A stretch of 64,000 nt of DNA from Antilocapra americana (GCA_007570785.1 ML660201.1:43392595-43456594); one strand, 5' to 3'; shown: positions 25,641-40,567, counted from the first letter of the stretch. Program-made: numbers and translations. The notes: generated by a model from the sequence alone, not told the origin.

Positions 25641-27284
25641 GAGAGGAAGGGGCTGCATGTCCAGGGGCCCCACTAGGGGACCCTGCCCTCTCACACCTCA
25701 GCAAAGTGTGTTAGCCGTCAGCTGAGCATCTGCCCCGCCAATCTCCTTTCAGGCCTCAGCCCCGTGTTCCAGAGAATGGTTCCGGGAACAGCTATCTGCT
25801 CCAAATTAGAAGGGAACTTTTTTTTTTTTTAAAGAAATTTCTGATTCTTAGAAGTGTTTTTGTTCAAATCAGAAATATCACCTAGAATAATCCTTGGGGG
25901 CCAAGAGAAAACCAAAGGCCACAGGAGACCCTAAATCTCCGGAGCGTGGGAAAGAGAAATAAAAATTAAGCTTTAAGAGCCAGTCTTTCTCCTGAAGAAA
26001 CCTTCTCAACCCTGGTCTCTTTTCAGAGGCTAGTATTTCTTAGACTTTACCAATCGCATGGGACAAGTCAGAACTGGCAAGCTAGTCCCTGAAATATCCA
26101 CAGAAAAAGAAAGACTCTGCTTGGGATTTTGCCTGCGTGTCCTTTGTCAGCAGAGGAGGAAGCAGCGTGAGCTCAATCATTTCAATTTAGATTTTTTAAA
26201 TATTTATGTCAAAGTCATCATGTCGTGTCCCTGGTACTCAGGAAACAATAACCTAGTTTCAGTTTCCCCTCACTTCAAAGACTGAGATGCACATCCATGT
26301 CTGTGATTAAGGGCTAATGTGAGAGGTTTTGTTTGTTTGTTTGTTCCTGTTGCAAAGACTACTAGAAACTTGATATATTGGTTGTGGCTTCCCTGAGCCT
26401 GGAGTTGGAGAGAGGAGCAGGAAGGCAAGCTGCTGGCTAACTAAGGGAGTTCCCAGGTACCCTGAACGAAGAAGACTGTCCACTCGGCCAAGGGAACTTG
26501 CTGTTTGAGTCCGACAGCCAGGCTGGCAGAGGTGTGCTGCTCCCTCGGAGAAGAGGCTGGCACTGAGGCAAAAGGCCACAAATACCTGATATGGGGAATT
26601 CTCTCCCGAAACCAATTCTAATATTTTAATTAAGTTCCTACATTTAAAACCATTTCCTTGGAGGTGAAGAAAAAAACACGAGGATCACGTAGTGTTACTC
26701 CACATCTGTGGACGACAGCAAGTTAGAGCCCAGAGGACCTGGGGGCCCTACCCAAGGGCAGGCACCGCGCCTTCTCCAGCCTTCAGGCTCCTTCCTGGCA
26801 CTACACCTTTCTGCCTCTGGACAACAAACGTGGGGGTCAGACGGCAGCTTAATTATGCTTAAGGAATTCACTTAAAAAAAAGAGCACTAAAAAATGGTTT
26901 TCTATCAGAGGTTAATAATTCCAGTCCCCACATATCCAAGGGATCCTGTTCTACACGTGTCTTTCTGCATACTGGGCCCACCTTCCCAAGACCCTGCCGC
27001 CACTTGCCAGGCACTCCTGGGGACTGACGTTTCCATGAACTTGGGTACACTGACTGAACATAAACTCAACCAGACTCAAACTCGTCCCTGGCAAAGACTT
27101 TGTCCACCATATACAAACACCTAAAGGACTGAAAAATTTGCTTGCAATCAATAGTTAAAATTGAATCTCAGTTCTCTCTCAAGATGTTCCCTTTACACTC
27201 TGGCTATGGACAAAAATAGGCATTTTAAAAAGGCCCAACTACCCTAACTACCCTGAGGCAATGGGACTGTGAACTTAAAAAGTA

Positions 27285-27375
27285 ATGGTAGCTGGTGTCT
27301 GCTGAGCATCAGCTCTGGGCCGGGTGCTGTGCTGGGCAGGGAGGCGCTGTTCTGTACACAACTGTGGATCCCACT
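27285..27375 (-). repeat. MIR-like fragment, inverse
   Basis: GTCTGCTGAGCATCAGCTCTG and GGTGCTGTGCTGGGCAGG resemble the inverse MIR end. Short and decayed. Confidence 0.4.
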
Positions 27376-27596
27376 GACTGCGGCCCATAAAATTGGAAGA
27401 AGGTTGGAGCCTGGCTCCTGCCTATGTCCATGCTGAGTTAATAAATGTAATCAGTAAGTAATTAGAAGCAACCTGATGCGTTTGAGAATAAGATCTCAGT
27501 GACATCACTGAGCTGCCCCCTAGTGTTCGAGAAGGGCTCACAAACCTCTGGGAATGGAGAAATGCCAAGGAAAGAGAGCGGGGTTCCAGTCTAGAC

Positions 27597-27928
27597 CAGG
27601 GGTCAAAACATTATGACCTGTGAGCCAAACCAGCCTACCACCTGCTTTTGGACAGCCCGTGAGCTAAAAATGGCTTTTACATTTTTAAATGGTGGGAAAA
27701 AAAAATCTGGACTATCTCATGACACAGGAATGTTATACAAAATTCACATGTCAGAGTCCATAAATAAATACTGGAATGAAGCCACAGGTGTACATGTTGT
27801 CTGCAGCTGCTTCCAAGTGACATGGGCAGAGCTGAGCAGCTGTGACATAGACATTATGGTCTGCACAGCCACATATATTTACTGTCTGGCTCCTTATAAA
27901 AAAAAAAAAAAAGGTCTGTAGACCCTTG
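27597..27928 (-). mobile_element. hAT/MER-type non-autonomous DNA transposon
   Basis: Ends CAGGGGTC and GACCCTTG form short inverted repeats (7 of 8). Inside, GTGAGCCAAACCAGCCTACC, GAATGAAGCCACAGGTG, GCAGAGCTGAGCAGCTGTGA and ATATTTACTGTCTGGCTCC match the old MER family that has two further copies in intron 4. I do not give the exact family name. Confidence 0.7.
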
Positions 27929-28730
27929 TTGTAAATCAAATATCACAACCACTTGCAGCAAGCAGGACCTTGAGGATGTCCAGGGGTCTATATTCCACTG
28001 TTTCCCAGACCTTTTATAAAGGGTTATAGACTGGCATAAGGTTGATAAGTTACTGGAGTTCCTCCATCGGAATAAAGACGCCATGTAATTCATAGAGAAT
28101 GTAATTATTATGTTGTCAAATTATTAGCCCTGTGACTGTCATGTGAAAAATAGAGGTAATAATTATATCATTCTAGGTGATACTTAGAGGTTCTCAGGAA
28201 AGCAAGTAGAAACTTCTGTTTCTAGGTACGTGGAGTCTTCTCTCCTTTAAATACTCACTCCCAGAGTTTTCACTAACTTGGCAATGGGGAGATCGTAACG
28301 AGAGAATCAATGTGCAGAAACATGAAGTCTGCAACTGCCCATTAGTCAGGGCAGGTCAGATCAGCAATGTCAATATACCGTGAAAATAGGGATAACAGGG
28401 AGAGCTGAGGAGTCACCGGTTTTTTCGTTTGTTTGTTTTAAATCAAAACATCTTCTGTACTGTTTTAGGGGGAAGGACCAGAATTTGGGCTGTTTGGATG
28501 ATGCTTTTTCTAGCTATCAGAAACTTCAAAGGAAGACTGGGATTGAGCCCTCCACTAATCTAACCAGGAGTGGCAACTTAAAACATAATACTGAAAATGA
28601 GCTCCTCACCTAATTAAAGGGTCCTCCTGCATGGCCATGGGATTGGCTCATCCTATATAATCTTCCTCTTTCTCTTCACATATTATTTTACAAAAGGCAC
28701 TGTGTTATGGATATAAATAACAGATTGCAT

Positions 28731-28737
28731 ACACACA

Positions 28738-28786
<49 letters not shown>
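28731..28786. repeat. Compound (AC)5-(TC)23 microsatellite
   Basis: Five AC units lead directly into 23 uninterrupted TC units. In the transcript direction this is a GA-rich run followed by GT units. Confidence 0.97.
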
Positions 28787-28789
<3 letters not shown>

Positions 28790-30039
28790 GGACAATTAGA
28801 AAAAGGAGAGGAAGGGGAAGAAATAAGATATGACAAGCTGGTGATGTTTCAGAAACCTTATTACCAAACTAGACTAACACTTTGGGGATGAAAATAAAAA
28901 TGTATTTTCTTTGCCTAACACTGAACATAAAGCCAGTTCTACAACCCTGCAAGCATGGAATTCACTGGTGAAGGGAAGCAAAAACCTATTTACAACCATT
29001 ATATGTTATGTTCTCTGAAGTTACAGAGTAACAGGAAATCTTATAAAGTGTCTAAAATTTAGACCCTATCAGAAAATACTTCTCAATGTGCAGACTGTCT
29101 AACTGGAGACCAACCATTTAGGAATTATGTTATTACTCATTACCTTTTAACAAATCATTATTGGAAACCTGGTTAATCCCATCTGGACCTGGGTTTACGC
29201 TCAAAATCTACAAGGCAGCTGTTTCTCCCAACAACTCTGTGCCATGGAAAAACAAGGTCTAAACTTCTGAGTTTTTTCAAATTCTATGAAACACAGAAGT
29301 AAACAAATAAACTCAACTCTGAGAAATGACTGTTAAAAAACAACTGCTCTTCATCTGAAGCAACCCTACTGGCTCTGTCGGGTACAAGAGACGCTAGCTC
29401 CGAGCCATACAAAGGGTGTCCATCTGTTTTCATGAACAGGTCCACCAGCCCTGGAAGGCTGATGTGCCATCTCTACCTTCTCTGCCAAAGTTCTCTAGTG
29501 CCAAAGAAAAGGGAAGAGATACCTAAGGGCCAGTTTGTAGCAATACTGAAGCTGCTAAAGGGAAACACTGTAATAGGGGAAAAACCCATTTGGGCTTTAA
29601 GGCTGTACTAAGCTATGGAAAGCCTGAAAAGAATCCAATTAATTGACGTTTTCTACCTTCCATTTAGGACCTGATAGAGCAACGTGCCTCTAGGTATAAA
29701 AGATTAGTTTTAGTCTATGGCAGCCTGGGGGCCTCTTACTCTAGGGAAATGACGCCGGGCTCTTCAAGTGTTTAATCAGGACAGCCCTGGCCTTCTGGAG
29801 TTCCTCCAACAAAGGGGACTACTGGGCATGCTCAGTAGTAAGTCCCCAGGAGACACTGGAGATGCGAGGGAGTCCACATCCTATAGCAGCTTTCTACAGC
29901 TGAAAGCAAGGCCCGGACAGGGAGACGTAATGGGTCTTGCTGAGTGAAAAGAGGGTCTGCTTCCCTTCCCAGAGAACTCACTTCCAGGCGTTCTTTTCCA
30001 GCCAGCTCCCCAGTGGCTCCAGCTAATGAAACACTTTTA

Positions 30040-31075
<1,036 letters not shown>

Positions 31076-31184
31076 CTAATGATGCTTTTCCTGTATGGGG
31101 CACATGGCAATCAAACTCAAGGAGGTATTTCACAGCTTTGAGTTAACATGAAACCTGGGTGTGAGACAAGTTTAAAAGGCTCCT

Positions 31185-31430
31185 TTCAAAGATCATCTAA
31201 TCTAACTCCCTTAACTAGAAAGATGGGAAAACTGAGGCCTAGAGAGGGAACGGCTGGATATGAAAGTCACTCATTTCTGCATTTGTTCATCTACTCAACA
31301 AAATTCCTTGAACATCCGCCATGTGGCAAACATAAGGTGGAGTGTTTGGGGGACTATGAAGATGTATTACACGATGTGGTTCCTCCCAGAGGTTAGCTTT
31401 TAGGTTCTAGTGAGAGACATAAGCATTACC
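31185..31430. repeat. Old MIR/L2-like segment
   Basis: GATGGGAAAACTGAGGCCTAG matches the inverse MIR signature, and GACTATGAAGATGTATTACAC with GTGGTTCCTCCCAGAGG resembles a neighbouring L2-like repeat. Boundaries uncertain. Confidence 0.45.
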
Positions 31431-31836
31431 CGTGAATTATTCTAAAAGAGTGCACAGATGCTAGAAACTTAAAGGAGGGATGAAAGACATCCCTTCTGAG
31501 TGCAGTGGGGAGAAAGAGGGCCAGGCAGGAGCCTCCCTCTCTGGAGGGCCTGGAGGCTGAGCAGGATGGATTTTCATAGGCAGGTGGGTTGTGGGCATGG
31601 GAGAGAGGCTGCTCCAAGCAGGGGAAGAAAGTACCCAAAGCACAGAAGTGAGAGAGTGTCCTGTGGGCCAGGGATGGTGAGCCTTGGCTGGTGGTCATGC
31701 AGTGGAAAAGGGTAGCAGGAAAGGCAAGTAGATTGCACCAGCAATCTAAAAGGTAGCTCTGGGTTCTGCATTTGGATTACAGGGCCAGACTTTAGTCCAC
31801 TTTAGAGGACCTGAGAGGCTTTAGAGGCCAGACTTT

Positions 31837-31860
31837 AGAGGCTGTCAAAAGACAGCCTCT
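31837..31860. repeat. Perfect 10-bp inverted repeat with AAAA loop
   Basis: AGAGGCTGTC at 31837..31846 and GACAGCCTCT at 31851..31860 are exact reverse complements around AAAA. The left arm belongs to a local run of TTTAGAGG-like repeats (31800..31842). Confidence 0.95.
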
Positions 31861-31954
31861 TTATTCTAAACAAGAGAAAATAAAACAAAAGTTTCATAAC
31901 ATGTATACATGGGAAAGAGCCAAGAAAACTCAAAAGGCAGCCTTTTTAGAAAGA

Positions 31955-32168
31955 TAAAAAGTGAAAGTTGCTCAGTCGTGTCCAACTCTTTGCAATCCCA
32001 TGGACTATAGCCTGCCAGGCTCCTCTGTACATGGAATTCTCCGGGCAAGGGTACTGGAGTGGGTAACCGTTTTCTTCTCCAAAGGAATCTCCCTAACCCA
32101 GGGATGTAACCTGGGTCTCCTGCATTGCAGGCAGATTCTTTACCATTTGAGCCACCAGGGAAGCCCCT
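31955..32168 (-). repeat. Bov-tA SINE, inverse, full length
   Basis: AGTTGCTCAGTCGTGTCCAAC, CCCATGGACTATAGCCTGCC, GGTACTGGAGTGGGTAACCG and the tRNA head GAGCCACCAGGGAAGCCCC at the right end. Its sense strand is that of the CACNA1D transcript. Confidence 0.9.
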
Positions 32169-33361
32169 TAAAAAGACAAGTAGGGCTGCAAAAGGCAAAA
32201 CAGGCAGAGAAGTAGTTGGAGGGTGCTGGGCTCTCCAGGGAGGACAGGGAGAGGACCCAGAAGAGGTCAGAACTCAGCAAGTGAATCTGAGTTAGAGGAA
32301 GGTGCCCAGGTTGTCAGGGTCATTAGGCTAACCCTAGGGCCTGAGCCAAAGGAGGCTCCCCTGGAGTGGGGGAGCTAAAAGAGAGAAAGAGGAAGGAGGC
32401 TGTGCCCTGTGGCTGCACCTCGGTCCTTGGAGTTGAGGGAGAGACGTGCAAACCTTGGAGCTACCCATGAGCAACACCGAGAGCCATGGTACGGGAAAAG
32501 ACCAGGCCAATGGGATAGGGGGCCAGTACTCAGGACAGGCGGAGGGGAGCAGGAGCTGGAGGAAGAAGGGTCGGCAGGAAACCAGGGCCAGCAAGATGCA
32601 GGCCTCCCACTGGAACCCACCTCAGCTTCCCTCATTCTCCCCCTTCTCCTTCTCTTTCCCTTCCTCTCCCTGCTATCTCTCTCTCCTTCAAAGCGCCCTT
32701 TTCTAGTATCTTCTCACAGTACTTTCCCAATACATATCCAAAGAAAGAAAGAAGAGGCTGAGATGCTAGGATGAAATGCATTAGCAATCAGAATACACCA
32801 AGCAAAGAGAAAAATACTTAGTAGTAACAGTATGATAAGAAGGACATGGGAAGAGGTGGGGGACAGGATGGGGAGGGAAGAATGATAAGAGGTTTTTAGA
32901 CTCACAAAGAACTTCTTTCCAGACTTTCATTAAGACAAAATCCTACATACTGCCTTCGGATATTTAAATGTTCAAACGATGTCTTCTGAAGAAAACAATG
33001 ATCAATAGGATGACTTGTAATGTTTTCACCTTCCATAAGGAATAGATGAAGAGAAAAAGAAACATATGCTCTAATCGACTTGGACAAGATGGGGTTTGTT
33101 TGTTTTTTCATTTGGTTTTTATTTTAAGATATGCAAGGGCCATCCAAAATCATCATCCAGCAGTCAGCTCTTCTCAACTGAATGGCAGTGAGCCCTGTTT
33201 CATAAACATGTTTATTGTAACTGTAATATTTCAGATGGGCCACATTTATGAAATAATGACGTTGTATCTTCAAGCGCATGTGTACACTTTCATGGTATTA
33301 GGCTCTTTTGTACATGACCGATGTGTCCAGCAGGTTTCACAGAGCTCTAACCAAGGAAGCC

Positions 33362-33545
33362 GTGGAATGGAACAGAAAGAACACTGGGCCAGGAACTAGG
33401 AGGCCAAGGGCCTGGTCCCGTCTGGCCACCCACTAGCCATGAGAACCTGCCCAAGGTTTCTGTGAGCTTCCTCACCTAGAAGACAGTGCTCTTGGACCAG
33501 ATGATCTTGAGGGTTCTTTCCTATTTGATGCTCGAGGATTCTCAT
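33362..33545 (+). repeat. MIR-like SINE
   Basis: GAACACTGGGCCAGGAACTAG, CCACTAGCCATGAGAACCTG and GAGCTTCCTCACCTAGAAG follow the MIR layout. Decayed. Confidence 0.6.
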
Positions 33546-34724
33546 ATGTACCTATTACCTGAGAGTGGGTGGTGAAGAGGTCCACACACATCTGAAGGAC
33601 TCTATTCGAAACACATATTTACCTTCCAATGAAGGAACTTCTATCCACATACACACACAAAATCAGTCCTGCAGGACAGTCTGAGTTGTCTTCAGAAGGG
33701 ATTAGGTACATGTAAACAATCACACCCTCCCAGGCATTTTTAACAATTGCAGGCCCTTAAGAAATCTCTAGTCCACAGCTGCCAACCAGCACAGGAAAGA
33801 GCATGACCCAGAGCCCCCAGTCCATCTCCCCAAAGCCCAGTGGGGTCTGGTGACAGACTTGGATGCTCCCCACAGGGCAGTTAATGAACACAGGCTGAGA
33901 AGTCCTCACGTATGACTCAGATCCACAAAGCCACAGCACCCGCGCGTCTGCTCACCACACAAATACCGCAGGCAGGCTGGCCTGTCATTTGCTCTTTGGG
34001 GGAAAAAAGTTGCCGTGGTTACTTTGAAATTAGATTAAGCTGTAACAACTGAATCTGAAACCTCATGTTTGCTCACTGAACTTCTCATTTACTCATGGCA
34101 CACGTAACAGGGCCAGTCATTTTCAAGGTATGTCTATTTTTCTCAATTGCTTCCAGACGGTACTGTGGCTTTGACTTGTGCTGATCTTTTTCAATGAAAA
34201 ATAAATGAACCATCTGGAAAAACAAGTACACACAAAACACCACTTCCTACATTTTAAAATGTTAAATTTGGAAGTTTTCTCTTTTTTCCAGAGAATTTTT
34301 GGTGCATTCTGAGTGCCAACAGGTTTAATACAATTTTACGAAGAACTTCTGAAGAAGCAAAAACATGATCTGTGCTCTTTTGAAGGTTTTATGAGCTGTG
34401 AAAAAAAGGCACACCCTGCAATCCCATATCCATCCTGCAGCTGGAAGCAGGCAGTCATCTCACAGCCACAGTTCTTGGAGAGGCACTAAAGTATCTGCCC
34501 TCAGAAGTCCCCAAGAGGGATGTCCTCTCATGGGCAGAGCCCAGGGAAGCACACGCCTTGCTCCTTACACAAATTCCTGCCTGGGGCATGGATGGGGCAT
34601 CTTTTCCATACTCAGGTGGCACTGGATCTGGCCTGGAGATCTGGAGCAAGAAGCAAACAAGGGCCTGGCACAGACAGGTATCGTAGACAAGCAGGTGACA
34701 TAGCATCGCTCACACTGAGCACCC

Positions 34725-34880
34725 TCTCGGGCTCCAGACCCTGTGCTGAAGGCTCTCTCTGCATTTCTGCATTCAGACCTTACAGCCACCTTCTGGCAGG
34801 TGCTATTGTGCCCTACTCACAGGGAGGACCCAGAAGCATTCACTTCCTCCCCACAGTGGGATGGACACAGCCCCTCTACA
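34725..34880 (-). repeat. MIR-like fragment, inverse
   Basis: CCAGACCCTGTGCTGAAGGC and GCCCTACTCACAGGGAGGAC resemble an inverse MIR core. Weak. Confidence 0.4.
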
Positions 34881-35029
34881 GGATAGTTAAGTAGAAGTTT
34901 TAGGAGTCCAGGCCCACTTTGAGAAAAGGCAGTCAGTTGAGCCCTCTAATACCCCTGTCTATACAACCCACTGTGTTCAGAGGGGCAGGCCTGAAAGTGG
35001 GGGGAGTGATGGCAGTGATGGTGTCAGTC

Positions 35030-35230
35030 TGAAGACCACACTGCAGTCAGGAGGTCTGAACTCATGGTCTCCTACCACCATTCACTTGATCTCTGCCTAA
35101 GAGAATACTCCCCCTTCTACAAAATCAGGAAGACAATGATGGCTACTGCCCCTATTCCACTCCCACTGGGGCTGCAAAGTGACAACATGGGCAACAGCAC
35201 TTTGTAAACAGTGAAGGCCTCCATGATATT
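35030..35230 (+). repeat. MIR-like SINE
   Basis: Follows the MIR order: CACTTGATCTCTGCCTAAG, CTACAAAATCAGGAAGACAA, then GCACTTTGTAAACAGTGAAGG. It ends about 125 bp from the exon 5 donor. Confidence 0.5.
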
Positions 35231-35265
35231 GCCTGCAGAGACCCTGGCTGGAGAAGAGCAACTCA

Positions 35266-35523
<258 letters not shown>

Positions 35524-35789
35524 TTAGTCTGTCACCCAGGGAAGCAAAACAGGATGGTGAGAGTAGCTAGTTTTGAACAAAAGCTAATTCTGTAAGGCTG
35601 ATGCTTAAGGGAAAGCAAGGCAGAGGTGAGAACTGGGCTGTGACCTCTGGCTAGGATCCTGCATCTAAAAGGACCAGAGACGGCACTGATCTCACCTGTC
35701 TTCCTGCCAATAGAGCATCCCAGCAAGATGGCCCCGGGGATCCCTGGTGAATCCCCTCTTCCAATGATGACAATGGAATTGCCCAAACA

Positions 35790-35990
35790 GCAGTAATGAC
35801 GACAATAATCACAGCAGCTCCCATTCGTGAGTGCTCACTATGTGCTAAGCATTTTACGTCAATTATCTTATTAATCCTCAAAAATGTTATGCAGTGGAGA
35901 TCATGTGAGGAAGCAGACTTGGTAAGAACAAGTAACTTGCCCAAGGCCACACAACTAATGGCAAAACTAACATATGAATCCAGGCATGTT
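35790..35990 (-). repeat. MIR SINE, inverse
   Basis: GAGTGCTCACTATGTGCTAAG, TTATCTTATTAATCCTCAAA and AACTTGCCCAAGGCCACACA are diagnostic inverse MIR segments. It lies about 300 bp upstream of exon 5. Confidence 0.82.
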
Positions 35991-36017
35991 GGCCTCACTG
36001 AATGTAGGCGCCATGTG

Positions 36018-36230
36018 TTAAGTGGAAATCACTTAAGTCATGTCCGACTCTGCGACCCCATGGACTGCAGCCCACCAGGCTTCTCTGTCCATGGGGTTCT
36101 CCAGGCAAGAATACTGAAGTGGGTTGCCATGCCCTCCTCCAGGGGATCTTCCTGACCCAAGGATCCAACCCAAGTCTCATGTTTCTTCCACTGGGAGGCA
36201 GGTTCTTTACCACAATGGCAGGGAACTGTC
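36018..36230 (-). repeat. Bov-tA SINE, inverse
   Basis: GTCATGTCCGACTCTGCGAC, CCATGGACTGCAGCCCACC, GAATACTGAAGTGGGTTGCC and the tRNA-like part ending GGTTCTTTACCACAATGGCA. Confidence 0.9.
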
Positions 36231-37439
36231 ATCTCTCTGTTCATTTAGTCTGTTTCAGTCCAGTGTCTAAAACAGTTCCTGACCACAGGAGGCACTCAAG
36301 AAATATATGACGAATAAATCAATGAGTGAATAACTCCAAACTCCAAAATCTTCTTCAGTTACATAGCCCCACTCCATCCTCACAGGGATGTTCAGGGCAT
36401 GCTGTAAATCACAGATGCCAAGGCGCTGAGCAAAAGCCAAATGCAGGAAACTAAGACAAGGTACTAATACCGTCATTTTCTCTTTTGAAATGTGAATAAT
36501 GTTGTATCTGGCAGCCACGACAAATTTTTTCCTATTCTCAGATGGTTTTTCGAATAAAGCTATTTTCAGGCAATCCACTCACTTGACAGTTACTTTTGCT
36601 CTTTCAAATAAACATTTTTTTTTCAAATAAACATTTGTTCTTTGGAATTGTTGCTTGTTTTACAGAATAAATAGAAATTTGCCCCTTTCAAACAGAATCA
36701 ACTCGGGCCAATCAGATTGTGGAAATGATTGGCCCAGCAACAAAGAAAAGGTTTCCAAAGTTTAATTAGCCAGCTAAAGTAGAAACTCTGCCCCCACTGG
36801 CATGCCTCAGGATAGCCAAGGCACTGAGTCCATAAAACACAGGGTGGTCTGATTACAGCCCTGACGGGGCAGAGCCATGGCATTCTGGGGTCATTTGTTT
36901 TAATAACAGTACCACAATTAGCAGTGGACCTGGGGGGTGGGAGGCAGGGGAAGTGGAGCAGGAGTGTGTCAGGTCTTTACCTTTTCAAAGCTGCAGAAGG
37001 CAGGCTCTTTCTGGTTATGACTGGGAAATGTATCACATTTATGATAGGTCTCTCTCTCTCTCTCATTAGCACAGTTTTGTAATGACTGTAAACGCCCACA
37101 GTCAAGGCTGAAGTTAAAAGTCTGCCCTCCCCAAACAAGTTCACAGTGTCACAGAAACAAAGCCAAAGGAAGAAAGAAAACCTCAAACTCTTCTGAAATG
37201 CAGCAGCCACAGGAATTTTCATCCCAAAGGGTTAGGAAAATAATTTATGCAGGTGGTGACTTCAGGACACTTTCAAGTATCACTTCACGGCCCTTTCGTC
37301 CCTTGTTCTTCGGTGATGCCCTTGAAAACAGGTGAACAATGCCTCCTTCCTCACCGAGGAGCGTGAGTCAGACAGGGAAGCTGGCTGCTGTTTCCAGGTG
37401 GCCAGAGGCCTCAGGAGCCAGGCCTTGCTTCCATCCTTA

Positions 37440-37565
37440 AGAGGTAGGAGGCATTAGGAAAGTGTCTCTCCTTCTTGGGGCCTTAGTTTATGTCTGTGTA
37501 AACTGAGAAAACTGATTAAATGATACAGAACCCTGTCCTTCCCATCCTAATATTCTGTGAGATTA
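37440..37565 (+). repeat. MIR-like fragment
   Basis: GGGGCCTTAGTTTATGTCTG and TAAACTGAGAAAACTGATTA resemble the MIR core. Weak, recognised by eye. Confidence 0.35.
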
Positions 37566-40500
37566 CACCTTTCACTGTCCCCCTTCCACCCAACCAAACT
37601 AAGTACCATGTGCCTGAAGAGATGAGGACCAAAGGAGAAAGTATTTGATCCTCAATTGTGATTAAAAGCATATCTCCAGACAGAAGGAAAAGGCAAGGAG
37701 CTACCCAAACTGACACAAATTAGAGGTAAGGGAATGAGCCCCTCGTGTTCACAAAGCTTAAGTGATGAGCTTGAATGCCTGAAATACATATTTACTGGAA
37801 AATTTAGAGGAGTGGAATAAAAGTTGACTCAGATCAAACTTTTCTATACAGAGAATTACATCAGCTCTGGTGGACATGTTGAACCTTCCTGTGGTCACAT
37901 TATAACAGTTAACATTTTAGAAAATATCAATTACTTTCTTAACGTCTCTGTTATTGGGAATCTTGACAAAAGCAATAGGTCATGGTTGACTTGGAACGGA
38001 AAATCCATTGGATTAAGATAGAATCGGCCGTTGGAAACTTCAGTGAGTAGGAATTTGATTCAAGTAAAGACATACCAGTTAAATTCTCCTTTTTCTTTTT
38101 AAACTTTTCTTCTGCTCTTTGACTATACTTTTGTACATATTTTAGATAAAGGATAATCTGATGGTCTAAAGGTTTTCATATTTAATGAGGAAAAAAGATC
38201 AAGGCCAGTTCGACTGGAGTTTCTTAGACGATTCTTTTTTACTTTTTAAACCAACTTTACTGTGGCTTACTTCATACAAAATAAAATCCAGCCATTTAAT
38301 GAGTACAGTGAGACAGTTTTTGACAAAGGCATGAGCCCCAGTAACAAATACTCAAACAATGCTCTTGTGCCTCTCTGCAGTCACCCTCATCTCAGCCTCA
38401 GGTATCCACTGACTTTATCAGTTTTATCATGTAGGGTTGTTTTATTTCCTTTTCTAGAATCTTATATGAATAGAGTCATACCGCATGTTCTCCTTTTATC
38501 TTTTGTTCACCATACTTTTGAGATCATCCAAGCTGCTACATTTTATTGTTGAGTGATACTCCACTATATGAACATACCACAGTGAATGTATCCATTTACC
38601 TGCTGAAGGATATCTGGGTTGTTACCAGTTTCTCTCTATGAAGTCTCTGTGTGAACAGGTATTTTAACTTATTTTGGTTAAGTACTCAAGAACAGTACTG
38701 GCCGTATGATCACTGCTAGTTACATTTGTAAGAAATTGGCAAACGTTTCCAAAGTGATAATACCATTTTCCATTTCTATAAGCAGTGTATAAGAGTTCCA
38801 GTTGCTCCATAGTTTGGTTAACATCTGGTATTGTCAATCTTTCCACTAATACTAGTGGGTATGTAATGCTATGTCACTGTTTTAATTGGCATTTCTCCAG
38901 TGATCAATAACACTGAACATCTTTTCAGGTGCTTGTTGACCATTTACACATCTTCTTTTGTGAAGATCTGTTCAAATGTTTTGCCCATTTATGTACTGGT
39001 TTGTATTCTTACCTTCCAGTTATAAGAGTTCTTTATAAATTCTGAGTACAAGTCCATGGTCATATATATGTAGTGGGAATATTATTTCCCAATCTGGGCC
39101 ATATCTTTTCATTTTCTTCACAGTGTCTCTTTTGAATAAAAGTTTTAATTTTGATAAGGTTCAAAAGTTCTATTATTTCTTTCATGGCTAATGCTTTTTC
39201 AGGTCCTAAGAAGTTTCTACCTAGCCCAAAGTCAAAGATTTTTTCCTAGAAATATAGTTTTAGCCTTTAAATATAGGTTTATGATTCATTTTAAGGCATT
39301 ATTTGTATATGGTTTGAGGTAAGAATGGAGAAAGTCGTCTTTTTCACATGGACAGTTGTTTCAGCACTGTTTGTTGAAAACTTTTCTTAATCCATTGAGT
39401 CATCATGACACTTCTATCTAAAATCAATTGATCACATCCATATGGGCTTATTTCTAAACTTTCTATTTTGTTCCACTGATCTTTATTTCTATCTGTTATT
39501 CTAGTATCACACTGTCTTGACTACTGTGGCTTTTTACAAAGTCTTAAAATCAGGTCCCAAGTTTGTTCTTACAGATTTCCTTGGCTAGTCTAGAGCCCCT
39601 CTAATTTTCATATAAAATTTTGAATCAATCTGTCAGTCTCTGCAACAATCTTACTGGGATTTAGATTAGATTCAATCTATATCACAATTTGGGAAGAACT
39701 GATATTCTAACAATATTGAGTCTTCCAGTCCATGAATTCAAACATTGGGTCTTCCAGTTGATAACATGTATTTAGGTCTTTTTTAATTTCTCTCAGCAGG
39801 TTTGGTCATTTTCAGTGCACTATTTATCCCTCAATAGTCCATGGGTTTGATAACATAATAAATAATAATGTTGTTAACATTTCATTTCCAAATTGTTCAT
39901 GACTAACAATTTGCATGCTTCTTTAAAACACTGCTAAATTCATTCAAAACAGACTTTCATATTATTTTAATCTTCTCAAATTCATTGAGATTTGTTTCAT
40001 AACCCAGAATATGTCTTTCTTGCTGAATGTTCTACATGCACATGAAAAGAAAGTCTCTTCTGCTCTCAGTGGGCACAGTGCTCTGAAAAACCAATTTCCT
40101 CAGGTTGGTCGATGGTACTATTCAGAAGTCCCTATATCCTTAAAGATTTTCTGGCTAGATGGTCTATCAACACTCCCAAGAGAGGAGTACTAAAGTGTAC
40201 ACCTACAGCTGAAGATTTGTCTATTCCCCCCTTTCATTTCCATCAGTTTGTGTTTCATGTATTTTGAAGATCTTTTATTAGGCACATAGATCATCATAGT
40301 ATATAAGCCTAATAGGCAATCTACACACACACCACACACACCACACACACATTTAGGATTATTACATCTTCCTTATGAAATGACTCCTTTATCATCATGA
40401 AATGTCTGCATCCTCGATAACATTTCGTGTTCTGAAGTCTACTTTGTTGGTTATTAATAAAGCTTTCTTTTGACTGGTTTTTAATTTTGATTAGTTTTGC

Positions 40501-40567
40501 ATGATATATAGTTTTCTGTCCATTTATTGTTGTGCAGTCACTCTCACGTCTCCTACAATGGCAAGCA

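Noticed and set aside
27900..27913. A14 run suggesting a retrocopy tail
   Set aside because: It lies inside the hAT/MER-type element and has no coding sequence before it; a simple expansion is more likely.
36600..36640. Duplicated TCAAATAAACATTT motif
   Set aside because: Two short A/T-rich copies separated by a T-run; probably slippage and without wider structure.
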